Source: Actinostola sp. cb2023
Lineage: Eukaryota; Cnidaria; Anthozoa; Actiniaria; Actinostolidae
Assembly (NCBI GenBank): GCA_033675265.1
Contig: JAUJYZ010000813.1
Location: forward strand, 124,001-188,000
DNA: 64,000 nt
Direction: 5' to 3'
Positions 1-12,300 of the stretch are shown here, piece by piece; position 1 is the stretch's first letter; every line of letters begins with the position of its first letter. The translations under genes were made by a program, and so were the position numbers. Below the pieces are notes generated by a model. That model saw only the letters and a list, made by a program, of their open reading frames with translations. It did no database searches and had not been told where the DNA came from.

Positions 1-73
1 GTCAAAAAAAGACGCAAATATCATTTTATTGAATTAGTTAGTAGCCTCAAAAGGAATGGTTGGGCTGCCTGTG
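1..73. repeat. Right end of a CACAGG-type TIR element, cut by the window edge
   Basis: This stretch matches the right-hand terminus of the complete 746-bp element at 9,954-10,699: the same lysine-rich-looking AAAAAAAGACGCAAATATC segment, the GTAGCCTCAAAAG segment and the outer end GGTTGGGCTGCCTGTG. The rest of the copy lies outside the window, so its target duplication cannot be checked. It abuts a coding-like stretch directly. Confidence 0.75.
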
Positions 74-75
74 AT

Positions 76-411
76 GTGCGCCGCATGTATGTGGTGCAAA
101 TTTTCCGTGAAACAGTCGGATTTTACCTTCGAGAGGATATCGGCAAGCGCTCGTCAAATCTGAACTGTGCTCTTTTTGATCAGATATTGACCGAAGGAGA
201 CACCATGTACTTGAATGCCTTTGAAAGACACTGTATCCCAGATACAGAGACGCTGTCGCTGACCTATCTGCCTGATCGAGCTTGGTCTTCGCCAAACTGC
301 CAATCGCCCATTGTCAATGGCATTGAAGCAACTACTGAATCAAATTATAGTTGTTCAAGTTCAACAGAACACTATAACATATATATGTACTGTATGAATC
401 AAACCGTATAA
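76..411 (+). CDS. Coding-like open frame, unrecognised, possibly a broken 3' exon
   Basis: An open frame of 111 codons runs from a GTG at 76 to a TAA at 409-411; the first ATG in frame is the fourth codon. The composition is varied and protein-like, with several acidic, aromatic and cysteine residues (segments such as VVQIFRETVGFYLRED and FERHCIPDTETLSLTYLPD), and it shows no low-complexity bias. No splice acceptor is visible just upstream because a TIR element ends at position 73. It may be the last exon of a gene cut off by that insertion, or the remnant of a mobile-element protein. I do not recognise the family and there is no signal peptide or membrane segment. Chance openness cannot be excluded. 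Confidence 0.25.
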   Translation: MRRMYVVQIFRETVGFYLREDIGKRSSNLNCALFDQILTEGDTMYLNAFERHCIPDTETLSLTYLPDRAWSSPNCQSPIVNGIEATTESNYSCSSSTEHYNIYMYCMNQTV

Positions 412-2864
412 ATTTATTGGATCCAACACAACATTAATCTTCTACAAGTGTACTACGAGGCTTCGACATCTTTCCTGATATCTGGCCAGTAAAAAGTTAT
501 TTAACATTGTATATAATATACACCAAACACAATTCTCTATTTCATTGAATCCATCCATATTTGTATTAATTACTGCATATCAGTACACACTTTATGCAGT
601 GGTGAGAATAAAAGTGATCACTTGACTGCTGAAAGTTTAGCTGTCTGTCTATGACCAGATTATAGTGTTAGCATTTAAACAACACCATACTGCATTTTCA
701 TTATTTTATTTTACCAGTTAATGCGCCTCGCTGACAAAGGACAAAGCCACATGTACATTTATGCATTTATACATGTACGGCAGTTTACAACTCGCAGCAC
801 CTCACTTTCTACCAGAAACGACTAGTTTAAATGTTTATATACAAAAGAAATACGAAGATCCTGACCTTAACAACTGAACCGCTTCCGAGTCTATTAATAT
901 TCCCAACATTCAACGAATAGTTCAAAAAGAGCACCTGAGGAGATATCATCAGTAATTAAAATAATAAATGAAGTAAATTTGATTGATTTTATACTTCAAA
1001 ATGATGATATGAAATGACACTGTTGAGTAATCTGATGAGCCAACGGCAAAGTTAATTTTTGTTGTTTATTTTTTGATACATATCTGTATCCTAACGTCAT
1101 CGAGCTGTTTTCGAGTATGATGATGGTTTTACGCACTATTAACTGACTAATGAGACGATTGATATAGGACTACTTGGCTTTACATCGAAAGCAACACAAT
1201 GATTCTTGTATATCTACGGTTATCAGGAATCAGTGTAACGTTTCTACAGCACTGGTAATAACATGTTGTCTTATAAACAGCAGTATTGTGGAATCAGTAG
1301 TCAATGATAGTGTTTTGGTAGTTGCTTAAAAAAACTGTATCCAGGAATGTTACTATATTTACATCCGGCTCTGATGTAATTGTTACCAAATAAGGGTCTG
1401 TATAGACAACTAGAACGAGTATTGGTGATTACTGGAATAATTTTAAGTCTTTATTCAGGAGGCGTACATAAGGGCCCTGCTATATATTAATAAATGAGTA
1501 CTACAAATAGAATTATAATAATACATATAGAAAGTATAAAGACAAACTTTATATTAAAACTAACACAATGATACCTAAATGATTATATAAAAATATAAAA
1601 TATATATACATGTATATAGTAACTTTAAAATATATTAACTTATTGTACATTACTTAAATTTTTAATTTACAAATCACAAGCAAAATTCAAAATTTTGTGT
1701 AACTCAGAATGTTATATATTTAGCTGCCGTTTCTGGTAGAATTGTTCTCATATGAAAAGGAGCTGTAGTCAGTATGTAGACAATAAGAGCGAGTCTTTCG
1801 TTGTGAAACGTTATTTCGATCAGTCGTGCATAAAGTGTGCATTAATAGATCACGAAATTCCGCATCATGCAGGAGACCCTATCAAAATTTAGTGTTTACC
1901 TCGGTGTAAAAACCTCACAACTGACGTAACTGTTTTTTTCTCTTCACTGCGTGTATCAACTCACTTCGTTCTAATAAGTTCTAAAGATCTCTAAACCCTT
2001 TGCAGTACTAGTACTGGATTGATGAATTCATATCTCTATGAATTAATGTGGTTATTTTGAAAATTAGCAATACAGTATTTGTATGTACTGTAAGGTACTT
2101 TCCACCGAGGTCATGCCAAAGCCGGTGACGGGATGTTTTTGGATTTCGAATGAATCCGTGCCGTGATAGTGTGTTTTTTTCACAGTCCTCACGTATACTG
2201 TGCTCTAAGTATACGGATATTACTTAGCTTACGCCATTATTATTGCATGAAACCATGAACACCGAATTCCTGCACATCGCAGCTTTCAAAATTCACATTA
2301 ATATTGCAACATCATTTGCTTTATGCAAGGTTTAATACGCCAGTTTGCGTAGCAGCACAAATATGTGTTTCAGATGAACACTCGTGTAATGTGTAATCGG
2401 CGAAGATCGAACAATGTTTCGTGCGCGTCATCGCATGTTTTTAAAGAACACAAAATAAATCGAGTATATATAGAATAGTTGTATACATTTGATTCTGACG
2501 AACACGTCATAAGTCTTTCAGTTTGCGTATTTTAATACGTATTTTAATACATTTGCTGTTTAAAAACAGCAAATGTACTACTTGATGTTCATAGCGATGA
2601 GTGATTGATGGAATCGTTGATCCCTTGATAAACAGTAAAGGAGTGCACTTGTGCGAAGGTTGTGTGAAACTATAACACCAGTGATTGCAACATTCTAGAA
2701 TTCAATGAATCATCCTGTGGTTGAAATGTCAAAGGCAAAATCTAATAAAGCGTTCCGAGACAACATTTTCAAAATACCACAAAAGCAAGAAATTTTATCA
2801 TTTTTTTAAAAGCGTCAAGCGACTTTGTTTATTAGGGTAACTTCAAAATTACTGAGAAACTTGT
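412..2864. other. AT-rich stretch without recognisable genes
   Basis: I see no convincing exon, RNA gene or intact transposon here. The sequence is AT-rich (for example 1,500-1,700), with short local inverted repeats and no long open frame on either strand. Confidence 0.5.
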
Positions 2865-2905
2865 AATAATAATAATAATATTTAATCTTTAAGGAGGAAG
2901 CGCCC
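2865..2905 (-). repeat. AAT-repeat tail of a degraded retroposon
   Basis: A (TAA)n run of about six units is followed by TTTAATCTTTAAGGAGG. Read on the minus strand this is the kind of AT-trinucleotide tail that ends non-LTR retroposons and their SINEs. No body was recognised, so the call rests on the tail alone. Confidence 0.35.
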
Positions 2906-3004
2906 ATCACATAACGTGGTTTTCAGGGAGGTCCTCAAAAATTGTAAGATGCTTAGCGCTAGCAAAATAGGTTTTTAGGTTCGTTTTCCGTTTAGGATCG
3001 AGTT

Positions 3005-3107
3005 CTGCTTTTGCAACCGTTGCGCGCAACGTTGCATCGTGTGACATCCCAAAAAACTATTGTTGCGAGCAACGTTGCAAGAAAAGTTGCATCGGGTGTC
3101 TGGGCCT
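3005..3107. repeat. Truncated copy of the GCAACGTTGC palindromic MITE
   Basis: The segment contains CGTTGCGCGCAACGTTGCAT, GCAACGTTGCAAGAAAAGTT and the outer end GTGTCTGGGCCT. The same modules, in the opposite orientation, form the complete 183-bp element at 61,512-61,694. The left terminus here is not clear, so this copy looks truncated. Confidence 0.7.
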
Positions 3108-3486
3108 TTAGGATGTAAATTTTTACTTACACTAAAAAGTTATATGCTCTCGCTTTTTCTTATTTTCGATTTTACTGTTATAAATGTTATGTTTCATGAC
3201 TATAAATAAGGGTAGAACAGGCTTTGCAAGTTAATCGTAATTTTGTATAAGTTAACTGGAGCTAAGAAATAAATCCTGAGAAACAGCCCGGTTACATATG
3301 CATCAAACTGAACTTCAGACTTTGCATTGCTGATCTCACGATAGACTGAATCAGTATAAATACGAAACTTGGCAAAAGAAGCTTGTACGTTAAGTGTACG
3401 CCGATTAAAGCCTTGTTCATCCCTCATGAAATTTTACTGTATATTTTACCTGGCATACTGGATGGAGAAGAAAGAAACAGAATTAC

Positions 3487-3975
3487 TATGAATACGGAAA
3501 TTTTGAACTATGAATACAGAAATTTTGAAGTATGAACACGGAAATTTTGAACTATGAATACGGAAATTTTGAACTATGAACACGGAAAGAATACGGAAAT
3601 TTTGAACTATGAACACGGAAAGAATACGGAAATTTTGAACTATGAACACGGAAAGAATACGGAAATTTTGAACTATGAACACGGAAAGAATACGGAAATT
3701 TTGAACTATGAACACGGAAAGAATACGGAAATTTTGAACTATGAATACGGAAATTTTGAAGTATGAACACGGAAATTTTGAACTATGAACACGGAAATTT
3801 TGAACTATGAATACGGAAATTTTGAACTATGAACACGGAAATTTTGAACTATGAATACGGAAATTTTGAAGTATGAACACGGAAATTTTGAACTATGAAT
3901 ACGGAAATTTTGAACTATGAATACGGAAATTTTGAACTATGAATACGGAAATTTTGAACTGTGAATACGGAAATT
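3487..3975. repeat. 22/33-bp minisatellite
   Basis: The array repeats a 22-bp unit of the form GAAYACGGAAATTTTGAACT plus AT. In the middle it switches to a 33-bp unit with an 11-bp GAACACGGAAA insertion. Because 33 is divisible by three, this part is open in several frames and would encode 11-residue repeats, but no start context, splice signal or conserved domain supports translation. Confidence 0.9.
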
Positions 3976-4309
3976 ATGACAAACATTTTATAAGAACCTA
4001 TTTTTGAAAACAGGTTCTTATTTGGGAGGTCAGTTACACTGTTAGTACTGAAAACAAAACTGAAGGCATAGCGTACATAGCAATGATACAGTTTTCAGTT
4101 CAGGTTATTGAAGACATTAATCATAATTTTGACCTAATTTATGTAGTAATTTATTTGAGCGGCATATAGGCCACAAACCGGCGTTATACATCTGTATCTA
4201 CAAACTCATGACCCCCACCACTTTAAGTTTTAATACCTTTGAAAAATAAGAACCTATTTAACCTCAACAGCCCGACTTCTTCTTACGCATCAAATAAGAA
4301 CCTATACAC

Positions 4310-4462
4310 ATTGAAATTTTGAAGTATGAACACTGAAATTTTGAACTATGACCACAGAAATTTTGAAGTATGAACACAGAAATTTTGAAGTATGAACACA
4401 GAAATTTTGAAGTATGAACACAGACATTTTGAAGTATGAACACGGAAATTTTGAAGTATAAG
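4310..4462. repeat. Second block of the same minisatellite
   Basis: About seven units of GAACACAGAAATTTTGAAGT plus AT, clearly related to the array at 3,487-3,975 but with an ACAG variant. The two blocks are separated by about 330 bp of unrelated sequence. Confidence 0.85.
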
Positions 4463-5397
4463 TTCGGAAAACAGAGTGGCCCTTCTCGGCTTTCGTACAT
4501 TAGAGCGTGCATGAGAAACATACTGAATCAGTCATCACGAAGACCACACATGCAGAAACTCTACCAACTATCATGACCTGTTGCACTGATTTGGATTCTG
4601 TCGGTGATTATAATTCAGCAACAATTTACTTGATTTATAAAAAAGGTTAAATTATCTTGGTTTTAATAAAAATTAGCGACCATGGAATGTCTATATTAAT
4701 GTTATCATTTTTATAATCACTCAGATGTTGACAATACCAATATTAACACTACCTTTGTCGTGTCGACTCTTACATTTCAAAACTGGGATCGGAATTGTTG
4801 TAAGGGATTATTTTCTTCGATGTAGAAAAACTATCATGACAATTTCTGTTCTATTTTTATCCTGTTAACAACCTCAGCTCAGCCCACGTGCTTGATAGCG
4901 ATATTCAATACACACAGTTCAATTACTCTTTTATGTTGTTCTGTAAGGATTAGAGCTTCAGAGACAAAGACGACGTTCCAGTATGTTAACCATCGAACTC
5001 TTCCTGTTTCAGATCTCTGAACAACTGAACACGCATTTTTGTAGCCTGATTTTTCAGACGGCTCATGTGCCATACGCTCTCGCTTCTGTCAAATCCCCCG
5101 CCCCCTCCCCCAAGAAATTGGACTACTTTCGCTTTTGGAGTGTTGAAAGACAAACAACATCAACAAATTTAATAAAGAGCAGAAAATCAGAACGAAATTT
5201 CAGAATGCAGAATTTGTTCTATATGGTATAATTTTCCTTTGAAAAAACTTATTGTTGTTGCTGTTTTTGACAGACTATATATATACATATATGGTATTGG
5301 AAACTAGAGCAGCTAAACGTTTTGCAAACTTAACGTGTGGACAGAGCAGCTCATTGGACTGAGTAAATGTAATAGAAAGTACCCGGCAGAGACTTAC
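4463..5397. other. No gene recognised
   Basis: No exon with good splice sites was found on either strand. The short open frames around 4,880-5,230 overlap each other and lack support. If the minus-strand exon at 5,398-5,607 is real, this stretch is part of its first intron. Confidence 0.4.
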
Positions 5398-5607
5398 CAG
5401 AGTATGTATTTCATGGCCTTGTCTTGCGGTAGAGTGTGAGCCACGAGCTGTATGGACGGCCACTTGGTACGAATATGTGCAACGTCTGCCCAAATGGAAC
5501 GAGAGCTGAACGGCATCATACCTTCGCTCATCAGGAAGAACTGAAGCATTTGAAAACAGAAACCCTTGCAGGGATAGTAACAAGATCAATTTGAAAAACC
5601 AAGGCAT
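5398..5607 (-). CDS. Candidate first coding exon of a secreted protein (divergent gene)
   Basis: An ATG at 5,605-5,607 (minus strand) opens 70 codons ending exactly at a consensus splice donor: the exon ends CTG and the intron begins GTAAGT at 5,397. The first 20 or so residues, MPWFFKLILLLSLQGFLFSN, are a typical hydrophobic signal peptide. The rest contains FHLGRRCTYSYQVAVHTARG. That pattern, a charged lead, a Cys-Tyr-x-Tyr strand and a glycine-rich turn shortly after the signal, weakly resembles the N-terminus of large lipid-transfer proteins (vitellogenin/MTP family). I treat that as a guess. The frame continues open past the donor to 5,275, so a single-exon reading is possible but less attractive. 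Later exons would lie left of 5,397; I could not identify one. The start sits 374 bp from the start of the plus-strand matrix gene, in head-to-head orientation. Confidence 0.45.
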
Positions 5608-5981
5608 TTTGCCTCAGTAGCGTTGAACTGCTTGTGACTCCTTGATGCAGTTGCCCCAACTATTATGACAGACCGGAAAGTGTAGAAGGTGGGACTTATT
5701 CACGCTTCACATTCATTACGTCAGTACATAATGACACTACATTATTTGCCTTGGCCAGCCGCTTGTCCAAAGCCTTTGTTATTCTCCCACTAAGCTGGTT
5801 TTTCGCTGATTACCAAGAACTGAGGTAACTTTGTAGGCCATTCTAACGACTTCTCTGATTGTCTGCAAACCGATTTCTGGTTCATTCCTGAACACACCAA
5901 ACTGACTTACTAGTTCTGCATATCATAATTATATTACTAAGCGAATGTTTCAACTCTTTGTAGGATTAACTGATCTATATA
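5608..5981. promoter_or_regulatory. Likely shared intergenic promoter region of two divergent genes
   Basis: This 374-bp interval separates two oppositely directed ATGs, each opening a signal-peptide reading frame. No canonical TATA box at a sensible distance was identified on either strand. A TATATAA-like string at about 5,974-5,981 abuts the plus-strand ATG and is too close to be a TATA box. An in-frame TAA at 5,967-5,969 precedes the plus-strand ATG, supporting that start. The role as a bidirectional promoter is inferred from geometry only. Confidence 0.35.
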
Positions 5982-6336
5982 ATGATCACTATCATACGAC
6001 AAGTGTTTGCCTTGTTGCTGCTCGTCCTCATAATACAAGAGACTGAACCTTGGCGGAGAAGAAGAAGACGTCGAAGGTCTCCACCGCCGTGTGGTGCTCG
6101 AAACTGTCAAGTGGGTCCATGGACTGGATGGTCAGGCTGCACGCATAGATGTGGAAATGCTGGGACGCAATCCCGGACGAGAGCTAAAACGGTCGGCGAG
6201 GCGTGTGGAGGGAAGTGCCCTTATCACTTCAGTGAAACACAAGGCTGCAATAGAAATGCTTGTCAGAATGGTGGTGTTCCAGCCAGTGGGCGCTGTAGAT
6301 GCAAAGCTGGGTTTACAGGGACTTGTTGTGAACGAG
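5982..6336 (+). CDS. Exon 1: signal peptide, poly-Arg, TSP1 and EGF-like module
   Basis: The ATG at 5,982 follows an in-frame stop at 5,967. The protein begins MITIIRQVFALLLLVLIIQE, a clear signal peptide, then PW and eight arginines. The TSP1 domain follows (WTGWSGCTHRCGNAGTQSRT, then CGGKCP), and an EGF-like module with CQNGG and GFTGTCC. Coding stops after 118 codons plus one base at donor GTAGGT (6,337), so the intron is phase 1. The leftover G plus the first two bases of exon 2 encode Asp of DVNEC. The frame runs past the donor only to a TAA a few codons later. Confidence 0.85.
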
Positions 6337-9300
6337 GTAGGTGTTAACGGGCCTCGAGGGTTAGTATGTTTTATGCGAAGAGCAATGGATTATAACGGAT
6401 CACAGTAGTTTTTAAAATGTTCGAACCGTTTAAAAAACTTTTATTGAAATCGGAGCCATATATTTAAAAGTACAGAAATAGTTAGATACACCCCCAAAAC
6501 ACAGTGGCAGTTCATTATTACTTCTCTAGAGCTACTCTGCGAGCAGAGGTCACTGTGAACAATTCTCAAAAATGCAACAATTTACTTTTGTACAATTACA
6601 AATCAGCAAGTTTGACAGATATTTCATTTACTAACGATAGGAAGTCGATTGTTGTCATTCAACCGTGAACAAAACAAGGGTTATTCTTAGATTAGTGCTA
6701 CTTACAAGTGTAACTTGGGTATTGGCCCGTGTTACTAGAAATGACCGCACAACTACATTCACAGCGTGTTAATTACTCGTGCCCAGTTCTAAGGCCGGGC
6801 CGAGTCTAAGATTACAGGCCTTATTTTTTATTTGTTCATCCCGGTTGCAAATCTGCAATCGAGTGGGACTGGGAACTAGACCATGAAATCCAAAATGGCG
6901 TCGCAAGACACGATGGAAGGCTCTTAATGTAGCCTGCGTAGCGGCGCACGGGAAAAGGGAAGAAGGGAGGGGAAGGGGGGGGGGAAGGGGAGGGGAGGAG
7001 AGGAGAGGAGAGGAAAGGAGAGGGGATTGGGGAGAGGGGATTGGGGAGAGAGCGGAAGGGAGCGCCTACAATGAAATCCCCACATTCCTCGTATTTTACG
7101 TTCAAATTTTGAACGTCAAATTCCCATTGGTTAATCAGATGTCAATCAAATGCCTCTATTGTTTTAAATGAAAATTGATCTCCGTCGTTTGAAGCGACGG
7201 TCTAAACACTGGCGTTCGATAATGATTTTGATCAGATAGATTAGACGGTGTAAACTCAGTGTTATAAACTCCTTGTTATAATGCATGGATCAATTCCAGC
7301 TGTTTACCATCCCCCCCCCCCCCCCCCCCCCCCCCGGGCATACCCCAGGGATTTGTAAGGACCTGTGTCCAGGGGCGGGGATTTTGTACAACAACGTGGT
7401 TGCCCCGGGGGTGGGGGGCGGGGATAACTTGACCGAGCGTATAATCAATGGAGGAATTCATAATAATGGAATTTGTCGGTAAAGAGATTACTTTTGTCGC
7501 CGATTGGCTTGAAAAACAAGATCTTGCAAAGTTAAAGGCTTTCTTTGAAAAAAAAGGCAGTGTTTAACGGCACAGATGACTTCTTATCTCTACTGTTATG
7601 GTCAATAATTATTTCTAAAAGGTGTCTAGCTTTATTGTTAAACATGTCGTTTAATATTATTCAATTGTTGGTTGCTTTTCCGTTGCCCTGGGGCGGGGAA
7701 TTTGTTATTTCTGGCGGCTCAGGGGCAGGGAATTTGTAGTCCCAAGAAAAAAAAATTACAAATCCCCGGGGGTCAGCCCGGGGGGGGGGGGGGATGGTAA
7801 CAGCTGGAATTGATCCATGCATAAGGAAAAGGCCGCAAAGCCTAATTTTTAGAGTATTCGCTGAAGTGAAAGGAGAAGCGGTTTTTATACAACACGAAGC
7901 CGATTGAGGCCAAGTTCTTGAGAATCGGCTCTTGTACTACACTGCCGAGAGAGTTTAACTTTGACGAGTCGCCGCCAAAATTGATCTTCGCTAGTGCTGA
8001 CTAAAGAAGTAGACTGATTCCGGACTGATTCCGTCGCTGTTTTCGCTCTTTTACCCTGGAGGTCGCTCAGAATCGACAAAGAGCGAACAGACCGACTTAT
8101 GGAATCAGTCTACTGAAGAAGTAGCAGACAAGGGGTTTCAGCAAGTCAGGCTAAAATACCACAACTGTGCTTTGAACACTGAAGAAGCTCGAGTACCCTG
8201 GTTCCAGAGGCTTTGTTAAGCTCTATAATACCATGATCACCTCGGTTTTCATTGTTCCACGAGGGACATTTAACATCGAACATCCCTCGCGAAAGCTCCA
8301 AGTCAAGCATCGATATCGCTCATGCATAGTAATGAGGGTAATTTAGACTAAATCTCCCTCATGAATACAATCATGAGGGAAATTTAGACTAAATGTCCCT
8401 CATGAATACAATCATGAGGGAAATTTAGACTAAATGTCCCTGATGATTATATTCATGAGGGACATTTAGACTAAATATCCCTCATTACTATGCATGAGGA
8501 TGCAAGTCATTCCCTCATATACACCTGCAGGTGTACAAACAATCATTGGGACCCAAGAGTAAACCGAATAGTACTTAATTGCTCCTCTACTTATGATGAC
8601 TCGAGCATCCAAGACGTGTGGGATGTGTGAAGCTCAAAATACAGTGGTATTTTGATATCCACAACATCGTTAACGCATGCGCAATAGAAGGAAATGCACA
8701 AAAGTCGAATTCAATTAGATCTATTTCTGTTATTTGTTCGCACAATGAAATATTATATTAGTTGGCACTTTCCTCTTTTTCTGTATATTTATCTATTGAT
8801 TTACTTATTAATATTGTTGTTCTCTTATTAGACGATTCAAACCACAAAATAGGCTGTACAGAAATTCGTGGCGATACTGACTGCCGTCTTTCTTTCTTAC
8901 TTCCATAGCAAATTTCGACAACCAGTAGTTAATTTCTTCAACAGTTATCTCTGTTATCGGTGGCACAGATGGAAACTCTTTATTTTCAGGTTCAAAGTCT
9001 CTGAATTCGTTCTGTCTAGCTTGTGCCCATTCTTTATAGGCGTTGTTACTCCAAGCAGTGTGCTTTTTAGTGTCTTGAGGAACCGTATTCTCCCTTACTA
9101 ATTGCTCCACTTCGTCATCTCTCACATCTCTCACCTTTCTGATCTGTGTACCTTCAGGTACTCTACTTACTAATTTATACTCCGTTCATTGTGTAAATGA
9201 AACAAAGATGTGCAACATGAAGCATTCCCCAGAGTACAGTCTAATCAAGACTCTTTCACAAAACACTATAATATATTCTCCTTTGCGGTTAACTCAAGCC

Positions 9301-12300
9301 TGTATTTTTGTCCATTTCCTCGGTGATCATGGTATTACAAACTAATACCATGGCTTCTTCGGGATATTAGTGATTAAATGTCCCTCAGCCTCGGGAAGAT
9401 TAGTAAAAGTCCCTTGCCCGGAGGCTCGGGACTTCCACTAAACTTCCCTCGGCTTCGGGGACATTTAATCACTAATATCCTTCAGTGCGTGCCATATGGT
9501 ATTACTTATAATAATACGATGTTCCGCGGCGTAAATATCGTATTTAGAGTTTGACAAAGCCTCTGGAACCAGGGTAAAGCTCAAGCTATTTTAAAATCGT
9601 AATGTAGAAAGCTTAATTAACTCGTAATGTTGACAGTTAATTCTCTAGATATCTGGCCTTCTCTTCTCTTCTCGATTACTGGAATATAGTCTCTAATAAA
9701 AACTTCCACGGTAATTTAGCTCAGTTCTGGGAATCTAAGGGTTAAAAGGAAGGATTCAGTCAGAATGTGGGTTTCTACGGACCGAAGTGTTCAAAGGTTT
9801 TTTGAAGACGGCGCCGAGTCAGGATCAGGAGTTCGTTCAAAAACGTCCGCAATCGTATAAATGTTGACAGTTGCATGATTCTGGAGATAACTGTCTCTAA
9901 TAAAAACTTCCTTTCTTCCTTCCATAATAAGTGCTATATTTATTCAGTTTGTGCACAGGCCGCCCAACCATTGCTTTTGAGGCTACTAAATAATTCAATA
10001 AATAATATTTGCGTCTTTTTTTGATGGGCTTCCTGTGGTAGAGCGCGCGCGCGCAACATATGTTGGGTTCCCTGTGTTGAGTAATGTCCTATGTTGGGCT
10101 TCCTGTGTGCGTCCTGCGGGATGCGCCCGCAGCAAATGTGTATATTTACAGCATATACTTATATTTACACATTTACTGCGGAACGCGCGGGACGCGCGGG
10201 ATGCGCACAGGGATCCCAACATGAATAGGGAATAGAATCCTAACGTTTACACCGAAACAATCAGTCTTTCTTGATATGAACTTCTCTTCGACGCCCCGCC
10301 ATTAGCGACAAAATAACGACTTCACCTTGGGTACCCCCCACGGGCCTGTATCGTACGACGACTTCGGCTCTTCGGTTCACGGAAAAGTGCACCAGCTACT
10401 TGCGCCGCACATCAGGCCATCACGTGACTGGAGTTTCACACCTTGTGTAAATATACACATGTACTGCGGGACGCGCGGGACGCGCGGGATGCACACAGGA
10501 ATCCCAACATCATCAATTTATATGCACAGGGATCCCAACACTGCCCAACATCATACATTCTATGCACAGGGAACCCAACATAATACGTATTGCGCGCGCT
10601 CGCGAGCGCTCTACCACAGGAAGCCCATCAAAAAAAGACGCAAATATCATTTTATTGAATTATTTAGTAGCCTCAAAAGCAATGGTTGGGCTGCCTGTGG
10701 TTTGTGTAGCCTTTTACAAATACCATAGATCGTAAAAAGACTTTTTATGATCAATACCTTTACCTCGTTCGTTTGTGAAATTACATGTACATTTCACAGT
10801 GTAAAAAGACGACGATTTTGATTGGTTTATTTATTTTGCAATCTTGAATATTAATTAGGGGGTGTATTGAGGAATGTGGGGGTTTCATTGCAGGCGCTCT
10901 CTTCCGCTCTCTCCCCAATCCCCTCCCCTCCCCTCTCCTCTCCTCCTCCTCCTCTTCCCCTTCCCCCCTTCCCCTTCCCCTTCCCACCTTCCCTTTTCCG
11001 CTACGCAGGCAACTCTTAATGTCAGGAGCCCATTACTAGGAGCCTTCCTCTCCTATAATAGGTCTGTACGACATCATTTGCACAAATTGAGCTAAAAATA
11101 GAACACTCATTATAAATTCCGCGCGATGAACCAATCATGTCGCGTCTTACACAATAGGAATTTGACGTCAGATTCAACACTGTTGGCAGCCGAAAGCGTA
11201 TACCGTGTAGTTCTAGTGAAGAATCTGAATCTAGCTATAGTGAAATTGCAGATCAGTTTTGTCGTCTGACTTCAAGCGAGGAAGAACAATGATTGAAAAC
11301 ACTAAAAACAAAACAACAAAAAACTAACTCCAGGTATTATTATTTATATCAAATCTTCAAGTGCGAGAACTTCTAAAAACAAAGCTAGCTATAGTTCAAA
11401 GACTTCAAAGGCCAGTTCAAACCCCGGCCAAAAAACGAACATCTTCTGCTCTTTCTGAGAAGGAATTCAACGATCTGGTATCATGGATAATCTCTTACGA
11501 AGAACCTAATTAAACTTGTGCACTGACTAGCAGTGAGAACCAAGCTAATGAATATTCCAAACCGTCGGTGTGTTTTGCTAAGTAGCATTTGTTGTCTGAA
11601 ACGCAGCAAAATGAATCACGAACTGAAGTAGGATTTTGTCGAAAATTCTCGACATTGACACAAAGTTCCTTCTAAAACAGCGAAGTGAGGTACAGGGGAG
11701 CTTCTTTTTCTGTGGACTGGATCAAGATTTTATCGCATTTTTATTCAGCGGCTGACGATCTTGGAGTGCCGGTTATCTTGCCTTCTTTGAACTGAGATCG
11801 TCTTTGGCGAAAGAACTTTGCCATACACTCAGTGATAACCATCTTGTTTTAGTGTTCTTTGCCGCTCTTTAAGGCACGGTTTGTCGGTTGAAAGTTTCAG
11901 TTGTTTTTCGACAATCTTTCGGCGAACTGAAGGTCTTTAGCAAAGTGCACATATTTGTGTGGTTGGTTATGTTTGCGTCGCTGTCCACTGAAACTATCAG
12001 TGATGATGAAGGTGATGGTTGCTTCATCAGAGTCGAAATGGCACTGTGAGAACGCTTCATTCTTACGAAGACTCAATCGTGAATCAAAAACCAACAGAAG
12101 AAAGTTGATAAAACAAGAATAAACATATGAAGCGATAGGTATAAGAACGTAGAAGAATTTCGCCAAACTAAAAGTCGCCACTAAGCGCTTTGGCAGTATG
12201 TCAGTTTATTGATACATGTGATACATTCATTGTACACAGTTCGTCTCGTTCTTGTGCAAGGGAAAAATAAATTTGGACTTCCATGGATTAAGAATATCAA

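Larger units (their letters stand above)
8196..9574. mobile_element. TIR element with TA target duplication, carrying a recombinase fragment
   Basis: The termini are perfect 21-bp inverted repeats, CCCTGGTTCCAGAGGCTTTG plus T, at 8,196-8,216 and 9,554-9,574. Each is flanked outside by TA, the target duplication expected of several DNA transposon superfamilies. Inside are a cluster of palindromic CATGAGGGA repeats on the left, CCTCGGG-type repeats on the right and a 108-codon fragment of a DUF3504-type tyrosine recombinase on the minus strand. No DDE transposase was found. Whether the recombinase is passenger or original cargo is unknown. Confidence 0.75.

Noticed and set aside
3446..3770. Frames of 70-89 codons with 11-residue repeats
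   Set aside because: They come from the 22/33-bp minisatellite, appear on both strands and have no start or splice support.
6091..6408. Alternative 105-codon frame overlapping exon 1
   Set aside because: It is out of frame with the cysteine-bearing TSP1/EGF sequence and lacks a signal peptide.
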